Source of the DNA: Rhizobium sp. CC-YZS058
GTDB lineage: Bacteria; Pseudomonadota; Alphaproteobacteria; Rhizobiales; Rhizobiaceae
Assembly (NCBI RefSeq): GCF_034720595.1
Contig: NZ_JAYESJ010000001.1
Coordinates: 684,501 to 748,500 of the forward strand
Direction: 5' to 3'
Length of the DNA stretch: 64,000 bases
In this document: in pieces, positions 28,825 through 36,795 of the stretch
How positions within the stretch are numbered: the stretch's first letter is position 1
Layout of the letters: every line of letters starts with the position of its first letter
Notes under the pieces: generated by a model
Database searches by the model: none
Told to the model about the DNA's origin: nothing
Seen by the model: only the letters and a program-made list of their open reading frames with translations
Program-made: the position numbers and the translations under genes

Positions 28825-29476
28825 AGATATCGAGCCGCCCTTCGGTGAGAATCATCCGGCGGGCCTCCACCTGGTCCATCAGCGACAGATCATGCGTGGC
28901 GATGACGACGGCGGTGCCGAGCCGGTTCAGTTCCATGAACAGCGTCAGCAGGCGCCGGGCCATCGGCGGATCGACATTGCCGGTCGGTTCGTCGGCGAGG
29001 AGGATCTCCGGGCGGTCGATCAGCGCGCGCGCAATGGCCGCCCGCTGCTTCTCACCGCCGGAGAGCACAGGCGGCAGGACGTTGATCCGCTCCCCGAGCC
29101 CGACCCAGCCGAGCAGCTCCAGCACGTCGGCACGGTAGGAGGATTCCTCCTTGCCGCGCACCCTGAGCGGCAGCGCCACGTTCTCATAGGTCGTCAGATG
29201 GTCGAGCAGGCGAAAATCCTGGAACACGATCCCCACCCGGCGACGCAGCATGGGAAGTTCGTCGCGCGGGATCGAGGTGATGTTGCGGTCGAACATGCGG
29301 ATCAGACCGCGTGTCGGCTTCAGCGACAGAAACAGGAGGCGCAGCAGCGTCGTCTTGCCGGCGCCGGAGGGGCCGGTCAGAAACTGGAAGGACCGGCGCG
29401 GAATGTCGAACGTCAGGTCGCGGAGGATCTCCGGTCCCATCCCATAGCGCAATCCGACATTTTCAAAATGGATCAA
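28817..29476 (-). CDS. ftsE: Cell division ATP-binding protein FtsE
   Basis: An ABC ATPase with Walker A GPSGAGKTTL, the LSGGEKQR signature, Walker B ILLADEPTG and the H-loop ATHD. It forms the FtsEX divisome complex. The start is uncertain. Family members begin MIHFENVGLRYG, which aligns with a TTG at 29476 (LIHFENVG); ATGs at 29500 and 29533 are in frame. I prefer the TTG because a perfect CtrA-type box at 29536-29550 would place transcription starts downstream of 29533. The TTG would give 219 residues. The ATP-binding assignment is sure, the start is not. Confidence 0.9.
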   Translation of the reverse strand: MIHFENVGLRYGMGPEILRDLTFDIPRRSFQFLTGPSGAGKTTLLRLLFLSLKPTRGLIRMFDRNITSIPRDELPMLRRRVGIVFQDFRLLDHLTTYENVALPLRVRGKEESSYRADVLELLGWVGLGERINVLPPVLSGGEKQRAAIARALIDRPEILLADEPTGNVDPPMARRLLTLFMELNRLGTAVVIATHDLSLMDQVEARRMILTEGRLDIYD

Positions 29477-29535
29477 AGGCCTGCCCGCCTCGAGAAGCAT
29501 CAGAGCGGCCGGGCGGCCGCGCGTCTCCAACATGG

Positions 29536-29550
29536 TTAAACACCGGTTAA
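29536..29550. promoter_or_regulatory. Perfect CtrA-type box between ftsE and a GNAT gene
   Basis: TTAA at 29536-29539 and TTAA at 29547-29550 are separated by exactly seven bases (ACACCGG). This is the full CtrA recognition consensus TTAA-N7-TTAA. It sits 3 bases before the outermost possible ftsE start on the minus strand and about 100 bases before the GNAT gene on the plus strand. TTAA is rare in this GC-rich window. CtrA binding is inference from the motif. Confidence 0.65.
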
Positions 29551-29648
29551 TTTTCCATGAAAAAGCGCCGCTTTCAGGGCTCGCCTCCGCGCAGCACGGC
29601 TTCCTGCCTCACGCGCACCATGCTTTGCTTGCCGCAAAAGGAGTGTCC

Positions 29649-30101
29649 ATGGCCGAATCACCCATCATTCTCACCGTGCCGCTGTTTTCGGACCTGTGCA
29701 ATCTCGGCTTCCGTCTCAGGCGCCAGGTCTTCATTGCCGAGCAGCGCGTGCCTGCGGACGAGGAGTTCGACGCGCTGGATCTTACTGCGCACCATCTGGT
29801 GGCGGTGCTCGATGGCTCGGTCTGCGGTGTGCTGCGGGTGCTGGCGGACACCGATCCGATCAAGATCGGCCGGGTCGCCGTGGCGCAGGAGGCACGCGGC
29901 CGCGGTGTCGGCGCCGCGCTGATGCGCCGAGTCCTGTCAGATTTCGAGACGCTGGCGGCCGGCCGGTTCGAGCTCTCTGCCCAGGCCGACAAGACAGGGT
30001 TCTACGAAGGCTTCGGCTTCGAGACGATCGGAGAGCCCTATCTTGACTGCGGTATCCCGCATCGGACGATGCGCAGAGGCATGCCGGGTCCGCGCGGTTA
30101 A
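29649..30101 (+). CDS. GNAT family N-acetyltransferase (ElaA-like)
   Basis: A 150-residue acetyl-CoA-dependent acetyltransferase. The acetyl-CoA pyrophosphate loop is visible as VAVAQEARGRGVGAALMRRV, with downstream FYEGFGFETIGE. The ElaA-like start (RLRRQVFIAEQRVPADEEFD) suggests the DUF-type subfamily acting on an unknown substrate. The ATG at 29649 has a clear GGAG site five bases upstream; the open frame upstream of it is ignored. Its stop codon lies inside a second CtrA-type box. Confidence 0.88.
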   Translation: MAESPIILTVPLFSDLCNLGFRLRRQVFIAEQRVPADEEFDALDLTAHHLVAVLDGSVCGVLRVLADTDPIKIGRVAVAQEARGRGVGAALMRRVLSDFETLAAGRFELSAQADKTGFYEGFGFETIGEPYLDCGIPHRTMRRGMPGPRG

Positions 30102-30112
30102 GGATTCGTTAA
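30098..30112. promoter_or_regulatory. Perfect CtrA-type box with an embedded GANTC methylation site
   Basis: TTAA at 30098-30101 and TTAA at 30109-30112 are separated by the seven bases GGATTCG, a full TTAA-N7-TTAA match. The spacer contains GATTC (30103-30107), a CcrM GANTC site. The box overlaps the GNAT stop codon and lies 70-84 bases upstream of the membrane-protein gene at 30182. Control of that gene by CtrA and CcrM methylation is inference. Confidence 0.65.
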
Positions 30113-30181
30113 CCCTGTTTCCCCTAGGCTTCGTGTTCTGTTTTGCGTGTCACCACCGATGATCCGTAGGGAGAGCAAGGG

Positions 30182-30808
30182 TTGAACGCATCCACGCATC
30201 GCGGCTTCACACCGAGCGCCGCCGACCTTCTGCCGCCGGAAGGCCGGCGCGGCCCGCGGCCCGCGCAACGCACTGCGTCGCGACGGCTGGACGTGGTCGA
30301 TGCCGTCTTCGAAACCGTGCCGGGTGCCAGGCGCGCCGCCGCATCGGCAAAGGCTTCCCCGCCTCTCGGGCGGGGCCCGGCCAAGGCATCCATGCTGCTG
30401 CAGACGCTGGAGCGGGCGCTGACCCTTCTCTCGCTCCGCAGCTTCGTTGCGCTGACCGGCACGTTGTGTCTGGTGGCCTTCCTGCTGGGCGGCCAGGTAT
30501 CGGCCGGTCCTGCGCCGACGCTGCGGGTCGAGGATGTCGAAGCCCGGCTCTCCGACATGAACGGCATGCGGGTCGTCTCGGTCTATGGCGCGGTGGTCAA
30601 CGGCTCCGGCGAAACCCGCCGCGTGCCCGCAATCACGGTCGAGCTCACAGGTCCCTCCGGGCTGATGCGCGTCCAGGGGCAACTGGCCGGGATCGGCCCT
30701 TTGGCACCCGGCGAGAGCCGGCGGTTTACCGCGCGTCTTCCGCATTCCGGCGGGTCCTTGCCGCAGGTCGAGGTTTCCTTCGCGCCCACGGGTGCGTCCG
30801 CGCGCTGA
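30182..30808 (+). CDS. Uncharacterised single-pass membrane protein
   Basis: A 208-residue protein I do not recognise with certainty. Residues 1-90 are proline/arginine/alanine-rich and probably cytoplasmic. One membrane segment (about residues 96-116: FVALTGTLCLVAFLLGGQVS) follows, then an extracytoplasmic domain of about 90 residues that resembles DUF3426/FxLYD-type beta domains (SVYGAVVNGSGETRRVPAIT, then GLMRVQGQLAGIGPLAPGES). The start is a TTG with a GGGAG site; no better ATG lies near. It sits under a perfect CtrA-type box and upstream of hpt. Confidence 0.75.
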   Translation: MNASTHRGFTPSAADLLPPEGRRGPRPAQRTASRRLDVVDAVFETVPGARRAAASAKASPPLGRGPAKASMLLQTLERALTLLSLRSFVALTGTLCLVAFLLGGQVSAGPAPTLRVEDVEARLSDMNGMRVVSVYGAVVNGSGETRRVPAITVELTGPSGLMRVQGQLAGIGPLAPGESRRFTARLPHSGGSLPQVEVSFAPTGASAR

Positions 30809-30890
30809 CTGTGCTAACGGCAGGTCTCACCGCATCGCCGCTTGTCCGGCCGGTGCGCCTTCGCCGTCTCTTTCCGGAGAAACCGTTGCC

Positions 30891-31430
30891 ATGCCCGTCG
30901 TCCGTGGAAAAACCATCGAACCGCTGTTCACTGCTGAAGTCATCGCGCAGCGGAATCGGGAAATGGCGGAGACGATCGCCCGCGGCAGCAACGACGACCT
31001 GCTCGTCATCTCGGTGCTCAAGGGCTCCTTCATCTTCGCAGCCGATCTCATCCGCGCCATGCACGACGCCGGGCTCGCGCCCGAGGTCGAGTTCATCACC
31101 CTGTCGAGCTACGGCACGGGCACGGTCTCGCGCGGGGTCAAGATCATCAAGGATATCGACAGCAATGTCGCCGGTCGCGACGTTCTGCTGATCGACGACA
31201 TCCTCGAATCCGGGCGCACCCTGCGTTTTGCCCGCGATCTCATGCTGGAACGCGGCGCCAAGTCCGTCTCCATCGCCGTGCTTCTCGACAAGAAGGTCAA
31301 ACGCGAGGTGGATTTCGAAGCCGACCACATCGGCTTCGAATGCCCCGACCACTTCGTCGTCGGCTACGGCATGGACGTGGCCTATGCGTTTCGAGAGTTG
31401 CCGTTTGTGGGGGTGGTGGTTGGGGAGTGA
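30891..31430 (+). CDS. hpt: Hypoxanthine phosphoribosyltransferase
   Basis: A 179-residue purine-salvage enzyme converting hypoxanthine (and guanine) with PRPP to IMP or GMP. The PRPP-binding motif VLLIDDILESGRTL is clear, with the catalytic-loop region LSSYGTGTVSRG and KREVDFEADHIGFECPD. The ATG at 30891 is used. It is followed by a repeat-rich gap and then cpdR, with no functional link evident between them. Confidence 0.93.
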   Translation: MPVVRGKTIEPLFTAEVIAQRNREMAETIARGSNDDLLVISVLKGSFIFAADLIRAMHDAGLAPEVEFITLSSYGTGTVSRGVKIIKDIDSNVAGRDVLLIDDILESGRTLRFARDLMLERGAKSVSIAVLLDKKVKREVDFEADHIGFECPDHFVVGYGMDVAYAFRELPFVGVVVGE

Positions 31431-31670
31431 GAATTGTAGTGATCAGTGATCAGTGATCAGTGATTAGTTTTTAGTTTTGGTAGTTAGTGATTGGCAAGGC
31501 TTGACGGCGGTTGTGCGGCTGGCAGCCTGCTCACTGCTCACTGCTCACTGCTCACTGCTCACTGCTCACTGCTCACTGCTCACTGCACCCCCTTTTACCT
31601 TTTCCCAACGAAACTCTGATCATGTCCTGCCCGAACGGCCGCGTTGCGGCGTGCGGGCAAGGAGGCCATG
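31431..31670. repeat. Two opposed tandem arrays of a 7-bp repeat
   Basis: Four copies of AGTGATC (the last AGTGATT) run at 31438-31465. After an AT-richer spacer, eight perfect copies of TGCTCAC run at 31528-31583. The second unit reads AGTGAGC-type on the other strand, so the two arrays are the same heptamer family in inverted orientation and could fold into a long imperfect hairpin in the RNA. This lies between hpt and cpdR. Confidence 0.85.
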
Positions 31671-32030
31671 ATGGCGAGAATTCTGGTGACGGAAGACGAG
31701 GATTCGCTCCGGCGCTTCGTGGCGCGGGCGCTGCAGATGGACGGACACGAGGTGGCGCAGGCTGCCGACGGGGCCGATGGCCTGGCCCAGCTCCAGGAAG
31801 GGCCCTTCGATCTCCTGCTGTCGGATATCCGTATGCCGGTCATGGACGGCATCGCGCTCGCCCACCAGGCCGCCGACGCCTTTCCCGCCCTGAAGATTCT
31901 TCTGATGACCGGCTATGCCGAGCAGCGGGAACGGGCGGATGACCTCGCCGGCAAGATCGTCGACGTCGTCTCCAAGCCCTTCAGCCTCCCGGATATTCGC
32001 CGCGCTGTGGCAACCGCGCTGGCGGCGTAA
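31671..32030 (+). CDS. cpdR: Single-domain response regulator CpdR
   Basis: A 119-residue receiver-only response regulator (MARILVTEDEDSLRRFVARA). The phosphoacceptor Asp is in LLLSDIRMPVMDG, and the Thr/Lys switch residues in LLMTGYAEQRERADDLAGK and VSKPFSLP. This is the conserved CpdR sequence of Rhizobiales, whose unphosphorylated form directs ClpXP to CtrA-pathway proteins and cell-cycle factors. The C-terminus ends Ala-Ala. The ATG at 31671 has the better spacing from a strong GGAGG site; an adjacent ATG at 31668 is possible. Confidence 0.9.
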   Translation: MARILVTEDEDSLRRFVARALQMDGHEVAQAADGADGLAQLQEGPFDLLLSDIRMPVMDGIALAHQAADAFPALKILLMTGYAEQRERADDLAGKIVDVVSKPFSLPDIRRAVATALAA

Positions 32031-32072
32031 GGGCCGGGCTCCCCCGATTGGGCCGCTTATCGCGCGGCGGCC

Positions 32073-32114
32073 GAGACCCCCTCTGGCCTGCCTGCCCCCA
32101 TAAGGGAGGGAGAA
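32073..32114 (+). repeat. Rhizobial intergenic repeat, first copy
   Basis: A CCCCCTCTGGCC-centred element starting GAGACCCCCTCTGGCCTGCC and ending in an AAGGGAGGGAGAA tail. A second copy in the opposite orientation lies at 32244-32293. The consensus (CCCCCTCTGGCC ... TCTCCC ... AAGGGGGGAGA) is a familiar short intergenic repeat type in rhizobia, recognised from pattern memory. Confidence 0.65.
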
Positions 32115-32243
32115 CGTGGGCGACTGCTCGGACACGACAAGCCATCGCGCGGAATTCTTCTAGTTAAAGCGCAAGGTCAGCGCGCCTCTGCCTCCATCTC
32201 AGCAGCACTTGGCCCAATGGCTGGGCGATCGCGCGCCTCTTGG

Positions 32244-32293
32244 TCTCTCCCCCCTTGTGTGGGAGATGGGCGGCGGGCCAGAGGGGGTCTTTC
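32244..32293 (-). repeat. Rhizobial intergenic repeat, second, inverted copy
   Basis: This reads in reverse complement as GAAAGACCCCCTCTGGCCCG followed by CCGCCCATCTCCC and AAGGGGGGAGA, matching the copy at 32073-32114 in inverted orientation. It ends 8 bases before the stop codon of the TIGR02302 gene, so it may also act as its transcription-end structure. Confidence 0.65.
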
Positions 32294-32301
32294 CTTGGCG
32301 C

Positions 32302-34995
32302 TCACGGCATATCGAGCAGGCGTTCCAGATATTGCCGTTCGAGCTCGGGTGAGCTGTTGGTGCCGAGGCGGCGGCGGATTTCTTCGAGGATCTGGCGGGC
32401 GCGCTGCGTGTCGATCTCGTCCGGCACCTTGACCTGATCGCCGAAGTCCGGGCCGACATTCTGCTGGCGACGGCCAAGCGGGTCGCGGCCGTTCTGGCCA
32501 TATTGCGGCACGCCCTGGCCGGGTCCTTGCCCTGGGCCCTGGCCTTGCCCCATCTGGTTCATCATCTCCTGCGCGCCCTCACGCAGCGCCTGCAGCGCGC
32601 GTCCCTGGCTGCCGACCGCCTGGTCGCCCTGGCCCTGGCCGAGCTGGCCGGTCGCGCCGCGCATTTCCTTGCCGGCCTCGCCAAAACCCTTACCGGGCTT
32701 GGCGCCCATGCCTTCCAGACCCTTCTGCAGCTCGCTCAGCTGCTGTTCCAGCTGTTTCTGGCGGCTCTGCAGGTCCTTGAGCGCCTGGCGGAGTTCTTCT
32801 TCCGTCATCTGCTGCATCGGATCATTGGCATCTGCCTGGTCCTGCGGCTGGCTCTGGCCCGGCTCCTGCGGCATCGGCTGGTCGAACAGGGGGTCGGTGC
32901 CGAGCGGGTCGCCGCGTTGCATCCGGTCGCGCAGCGCCTGGTCGGTGCGGAAGGTTTCTTCCATCAGCTTCTGCTGCTGCTGCATCAGCTCGCCCAGCTT
33001 GTCCATCTGCTGGCGCATGGCGCTGTTGTCCTGGCCGTTCTGCATCTGCGGCTGGCGGCCGGCCTGGAGATTGTTCATCATCCGCTGCATCTCGGACAGC
33101 ATCTGGCGCGCCTGGTCCTTCGAGCCCGATTTCGCCAGGTTTTCGATCTGGTCCATCATCTTCTGCAGGTCGCGGCTGGTCAGGCTGTTTTCGGGTGCCT
33201 GGCGCTGCGCCATTTGCGGGTTCTTCATCGCCTGCTCGGCCAGCGCCTGCATAAAGGCCTGCATGGCGTCGCGCAGCTCCTTCATCAACTTGGAAATTTC
33301 CTCGTCCGATGCATTGCGCTCCAGCGCGTCGGACAGCTTCTGCTGCGCGTCGCGAAGCTGCTTTTCGGCAAGCGACAGATTGCCGTCCTCGATGCCGAGC
33401 GCGATTTCCCAGAGGTAGTCGGCCGTTCCACGCAGCATGTCGTCGCCGCGCGCCGTCTCCATCCGGCCCTTGGCCGATTGCAGCAGCAGGTAGTGCGTCA
33501 GGTTCGGAATATTCTCTTCCGGCCGAAGCGTGATCGCCTCGTTCAGCTCGATCGCCCGATCGACGCGGTTCGCGTCGAGCGCAAAGACCTGGCGCTCCTC
33601 GGCTACCGCTCCGGCCAGAGGCTCGAAGAAGCGGCGGGCGGGGAGGATCATCTCCTGCGGCTGGCTGCGGCCCTCCTGACCGGCGGCATCGCGGGCGACC
33701 AGCGTGATCCGGACGCGCTTGCCGGCCAACGGATGTTCAGAAAGATTGCGGCTGGCGACGGCCTTTGCGTCCTTGGCGTTGCGGCGCGGCAGATCCAGCC
33801 GGTATTCCGGCGCGGGATAGAGCGGCCGGGCATCGGCGGCCGGAGTGTCGATGGGCACGATCTCGGCAAAGGCCTCAGTCAGTCCGTAGTCGTCCTTGGC
33901 GATGAAGGGGACTTCAAGCGCCGCATTGACCGTGGCACGCGGGCCGCCGTCAAAGGCGATCTCCGGCACGGCATCCGGGATCACGGCAAAGTGCCAGCGC
34001 TCGGTGCCGACCGTCAGCGTGCCGTCCCGGGTGATCTTGGCGAGGTGCGTCGTGGCCTTTCCGGGCGCCGTCGCCGTTTGCTCGCTGGGCGCGGCAGCAG
34101 GTTCGCCGCTCACGTCCTTTGGCGCGCTTGCCTTTCCGTCCGCTTCGCTCTTGGCGTCTTCGACCGGTATTTCGACCGCTGCCGCATCGCCATCGGCCTG
34201 GTAGGAGACGGCTGTCGGTGCTGCGCCGCCGGTGATGCGCACGGTCAGGTCGCTGAATTGGGGAACGCGCAGAGCGCTGCCCTGCATGTCCTCGCCGGCC
34301 GTATTCGGACGCGCGGTCAGAAAGAGCGGCGCACGGCCAGTATAGCCGGGCGGCGTGACCCAGGCATCGATCCGCACATCCGGTCCAAGGGGGCCAGCGG
34401 CAACCGGCAGATGGACCGCATCGGAAATCAGGCCGGCGCGGTTGGAATAGGAATAGGCGAAAGCGACCGCCACCAGAAGAACGGGAACGGCGCGCAGACC
34501 CTGCCTGTCGAAGCGGGCGATATCCGGCTGCGGGACGCCGGTTCGCAGGCTCTCGATCGTCCGGGCCATGCGCGCCTGGTGTTCGGCCCACAGCGCCGCG
34601 CCGAAGGCGCCATCGGTGGCCGGACGATCCTGCTGCACGCCAATGGCCTGATGGGGCAGCGCATTGCGTGCCTCCAGCATTCGGTCCGCCTCCTCGCGCG
34701 CCGGCAGACGGAGGCGGAACAGCGGGATCAGCGCCGCCAGGAACGCCAGTCCGAACAGCGACAGCAAGGCAGCATGGGCAGCGAAGGGAAGAAGGCGGAA
34801 CAGGCCGAACCAGGCCGCGGAGAGAAAGAGCAACAGCACCGAAACCGGCAGCAGCAGCCGCGGGGCTATCCGCTCGGCGATCAGGATCAGACACGCAGCA
34901 GTGCGTTTGGCGGCCAGGCTTCGGGCCAGGCTCTCGCTCATCGCGCCCGATGTGCGGTCATCGCCCTGTCGTGCCTGCCGTTGCCGATCCGTCAT
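32302..34995 (-). CDS. TIGR02302 family large membrane protein
   Basis: An 897-residue protein with two to three N-terminal membrane segments (about residues 35-100), a further hydrophobic helix near residue 170, a long extracytoplasmic beta-rich domain, and a C-terminal region (about residues 590-897) very rich in Gln, Met and Gly, with coiled-coil-like helices (MRQQMDKLGELMQQQQKLME). This is the TIGR02302 (DUF4175) family of alphaproteobacteria. Function is unknown. The start ATG at 34995 is supported by the charged N-terminus. Confidence 0.9.
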   Translation of the reverse strand: MTDRQRQARQGDDRTSGAMSESLARSLAAKRTAACLILIAERIAPRLLLPVSVLLLFLSAAWFGLFRLLPFAAHAALLSLFGLAFLAALIPLFRLRLPAREEADRMLEARNALPHQAIGVQQDRPATDGAFGAALWAEHQARMARTIESLRTGVPQPDIARFDRQGLRAVPVLLVAVAFAYSYSNRAGLISDAVHLPVAAGPLGPDVRIDAWVTPPGYTGRAPLFLTARPNTAGEDMQGSALRVPQFSDLTVRITGGAAPTAVSYQADGDAAAVEIPVEDAKSEADGKASAPKDVSGEPAAAPSEQTATAPGKATTHLAKITRDGTLTVGTERWHFAVIPDAVPEIAFDGGPRATVNAALEVPFIAKDDYGLTEAFAEIVPIDTPAADARPLYPAPEYRLDLPRRNAKDAKAVASRNLSEHPLAGKRVRITLVARDAAGQEGRSQPQEMILPARRFFEPLAGAVAEERQVFALDANRVDRAIELNEAITLRPEENIPNLTHYLLLQSAKGRMETARGDDMLRGTADYLWEIALGIEDGNLSLAEKQLRDAQQKLSDALERNASDEEISKLMKELRDAMQAFMQALAEQAMKNPQMAQRQAPENSLTSRDLQKMMDQIENLAKSGSKDQARQMLSEMQRMMNNLQAGRQPQMQNGQDNSAMRQQMDKLGELMQQQQKLMEETFRTDQALRDRMQRGDPLGTDPLFDQPMPQEPGQSQPQDQADANDPMQQMTEEELRQALKDLQSRQKQLEQQLSELQKGLEGMGAKPGKGFGEAGKEMRGATGQLGQGQGDQAVGSQGRALQALREGAQEMMNQMGQGQGPGQGPGQGVPQYGQNGRDPLGRRQQNVGPDFGDQVKVPDEIDTQRARQILEEIRRRLGTNSSPELERQYLERLLDMP

Positions 34996-35101
34996 GCATC
35001 ATCCCTTCAACGGCCATAGCCTTCACCGGCTCGACCAGGATCGAGGATACCATCCTTTGTGGCGAAGACGAGGGCGAGAACGCAATCGTGATTGCGGCTG
35101 A

Positions 35102-36370
35102 TCAGTCGAACCAGTCCGGCAGGGAGTCGAGGCCGATCAGGTCCTCGATCGTCTTTCGCGGGCGGATGACGTGGAAACGGTCGCCCTTCACCAGCACTTC
35201 CGGCACCAGAAGCCGCGAATTGTAGGTTCCGGCCTGCACCGCGCCATAAGCGCCCGCGGTGCTGACGGAGAACAGATCGCCCGGCTTCGGCATGGCCATT
35301 TCGCGGTCGAGCGCCAGATAGTCGCCGGTTTCGCAGACGGGGCCGACGATATCGGCGGTGATTCGCGGCGCGTTCGCGGCCTGGATCCTTACCGGCCGGA
35401 TCTCGTGATAGGCGTCGTAGAGTGTCGGGCGGATCAGATCGTTCATAGCGGCATCGACGATGACGAAGGTCTTCGAGCCGCCATCCTTGACGTAGATGAC
35501 CTCGGTCACAAGCACGCCGGCATTGCCGACGATCAACCGCCCCGGCTCCATGACGATCCGGCAGTTGAGGCCGCTCAGCTGGGTCTTGACGATGGCCGCA
35601 TAGGCATCGGGCAGCGGCGGCGGCTGGTTGTCGTCCTTGTAGGGCACGCCGAGACCGCCGCCGACATCGACATGCTCGATCTCGTGGCCGTCGGCACGCA
35701 GGGTTTCCACCAGCGTCTTCAAGAGCCGGAAGGCGTCGTCGAAGGGCTGCAGCTCGGTGATCTGGCTGCCGATATGCATATCGATGCCCGTTACCTGGAT
35801 GCCGGGCAGGGTGGCGGCATGGGCATAGACCGCGCGGGCGCGTTCGTAGGCGATGCCGAACTTGTTTTCCTTCTTGCCGGTCGAAATCTTGGCATGCGTG
35901 CGGGCATCGACGTCCGGATTGATGCGGAAGGACACCGGCGCGCGCATGTTCAGCCGCACGGCGCGGGCATTCAGCACTTCGAGCTCCGGCTCGGACTCGA
36001 CGTTGAAACAGTAGATGCCGGCTTCGAGCGCCATGTCCATCTCGCCCGCCGTCTTGCCGACACCGGAGAACATGATGCGCGATGCGGGAATGCCGGCGGC
36101 CAGCGCGCGCGCCAGCTCGCCGCCCGAGACGACGTCGATGCCGGCGCCGAGCCGACCGAGCGTCTTCAGCACTGCCTGGTTGGAATTGGCCTTCATCGCA
36201 TAGCAGACCAGCGAATCCACTTCGGCGAAGGCGCTGGCGAAGACCTGGTAATGCCGCTCGAGCGTTGCGGTCGAATAGCAGTAGAAGGGCGTGCCCACGG
36301 CGCGCGCAATGTCGAGAAGCGAAACATCCTCGGCATGGAGAACGCCATCACGATAATCGAAGTGGTTCAC
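35102..36370 (-). CDS. lysA: Diaminopimelate decarboxylase
   Basis: A 422-residue PLP enzyme making L-lysine from meso-diaminopimelate. The PLP lysine segment LVCYAMKANSNQAVLKTL, the HIGSQ motif, the glycine-rich DVGGGLG and the C-terminal CETGDYLALDREM and AYGAVQAGTYNSR are all in place. The start is a GTG at 36370 with a GAGGAG site about eleven bases upstream. lysA lies in a conserved rhizobial block argH-lptM-lysA-TIGR02302, all on the minus strand. Confidence 0.96.
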   Translation of the reverse strand: MNHFDYRDGVLHAEDVSLLDIARAVGTPFYCYSTATLERHYQVFASAFAEVDSLVCYAMKANSNQAVLKTLGRLGAGIDVVSGGELARALAAGIPASRIMFSGVGKTAGEMDMALEAGIYCFNVESEPELEVLNARAVRLNMRAPVSFRINPDVDARTHAKISTGKKENKFGIAYERARAVYAHAATLPGIQVTGIDMHIGSQITELQPFDDAFRLLKTLVETLRADGHEIEHVDVGGGLGVPYKDDNQPPPLPDAYAAIVKTQLSGLNCRIVMEPGRLIVGNAGVLVTEVIYVKDGGSKTFVIVDAAMNDLIRPTLYDAYHEIRPVRIQAANAPRITADIVGPVCETGDYLALDREMAMPKPGDLFSVSTAGAYGAVQAGTYNSRLLVPEVLVKGDRFHVIRPRKTIEDLIGLDSLPDWFD

Positions 36371-36508
36371 GGCAGCTTCTGCTCCTCGGTCCGGCCGGAA
36401 CGCGGGCCCTTGCCCTGTACCGGATCGGCATGAATGTCTTGGGTCTTGCCATTCCGGCAACGTGCAATTCGGCATCGGCGCTTCGCGCGGTCCGTTCCTC
36501 CGCGGGTG

Positions 36509-36715
36509 CTAGAGCAGCGGATCCAGGAAGAAGCGCCGCTCCGGCACGGTCTTGTTGGTGTCGTTGCCCTTCTGGTTCACAGCGGCGGCCGGCGTGCTCG
36601 GCGGATCGAGATCGCCCTTGCGGCCGCAGCCGGACAGCGCGAGCGTCAGAGCGGCGGCAAGAAGCGCCGTTGCGCCGAGAGAGGAAAGCCGGGGGCGCTG
36701 GGGCCGGGAGGGCAT
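36509..36715 (-). CDS. lptM: Small lipoprotein LptM-like
   Basis: A 68-residue lipoprotein with an N-terminal hydrophobic signal (SSLGATALLAAALTLALSGC) and lipobox LSGC, followed by the family motif GRKGDLDPP. This is the LptM (formerly YifL) type, whose E. coli member helps maturation of the LptD/E LPS transport complex. The position between argH and lysA is the usual one. The ATG at 36715 fits the signal length. Confidence 0.88.
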   Translation of the reverse strand: MPSRPQRPRLSSLGATALLAAALTLALSGCGRKGDLDPPSTPAAAVNQKGNDTNKTVPERRFFLDPLL

Positions 36716-36795
36716 GAGGATCGTCCTTGAACGAGCGGGTCGGAACTGCCGCCGGGACCAGGCCGGTGGCAAGGAATACGGAGGCTTATACTGGA

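Noticed and set aside
26932-28848. A 638-codon plus-strand frame antisense to ydcF and ftsX
   Set aside because: ydcF and ftsX are recognisable by domain and membrane pattern on the minus strand. The plus-strand frame is a shadow.
31438-31583. Repeat arrays as a CRISPR
   Set aside because: Units are 7 bp with no spacers of constant length and no cas genes nearby. They are simple tandem repeats.
32503-35019. An 838-codon open frame antisense to the TIGR02302 gene
   Set aside because: It is the shadow of a GC-rich gene. The amino-acid composition is abnormal, there is no family resemblance, and the minus-strand protein has clear domain structure.
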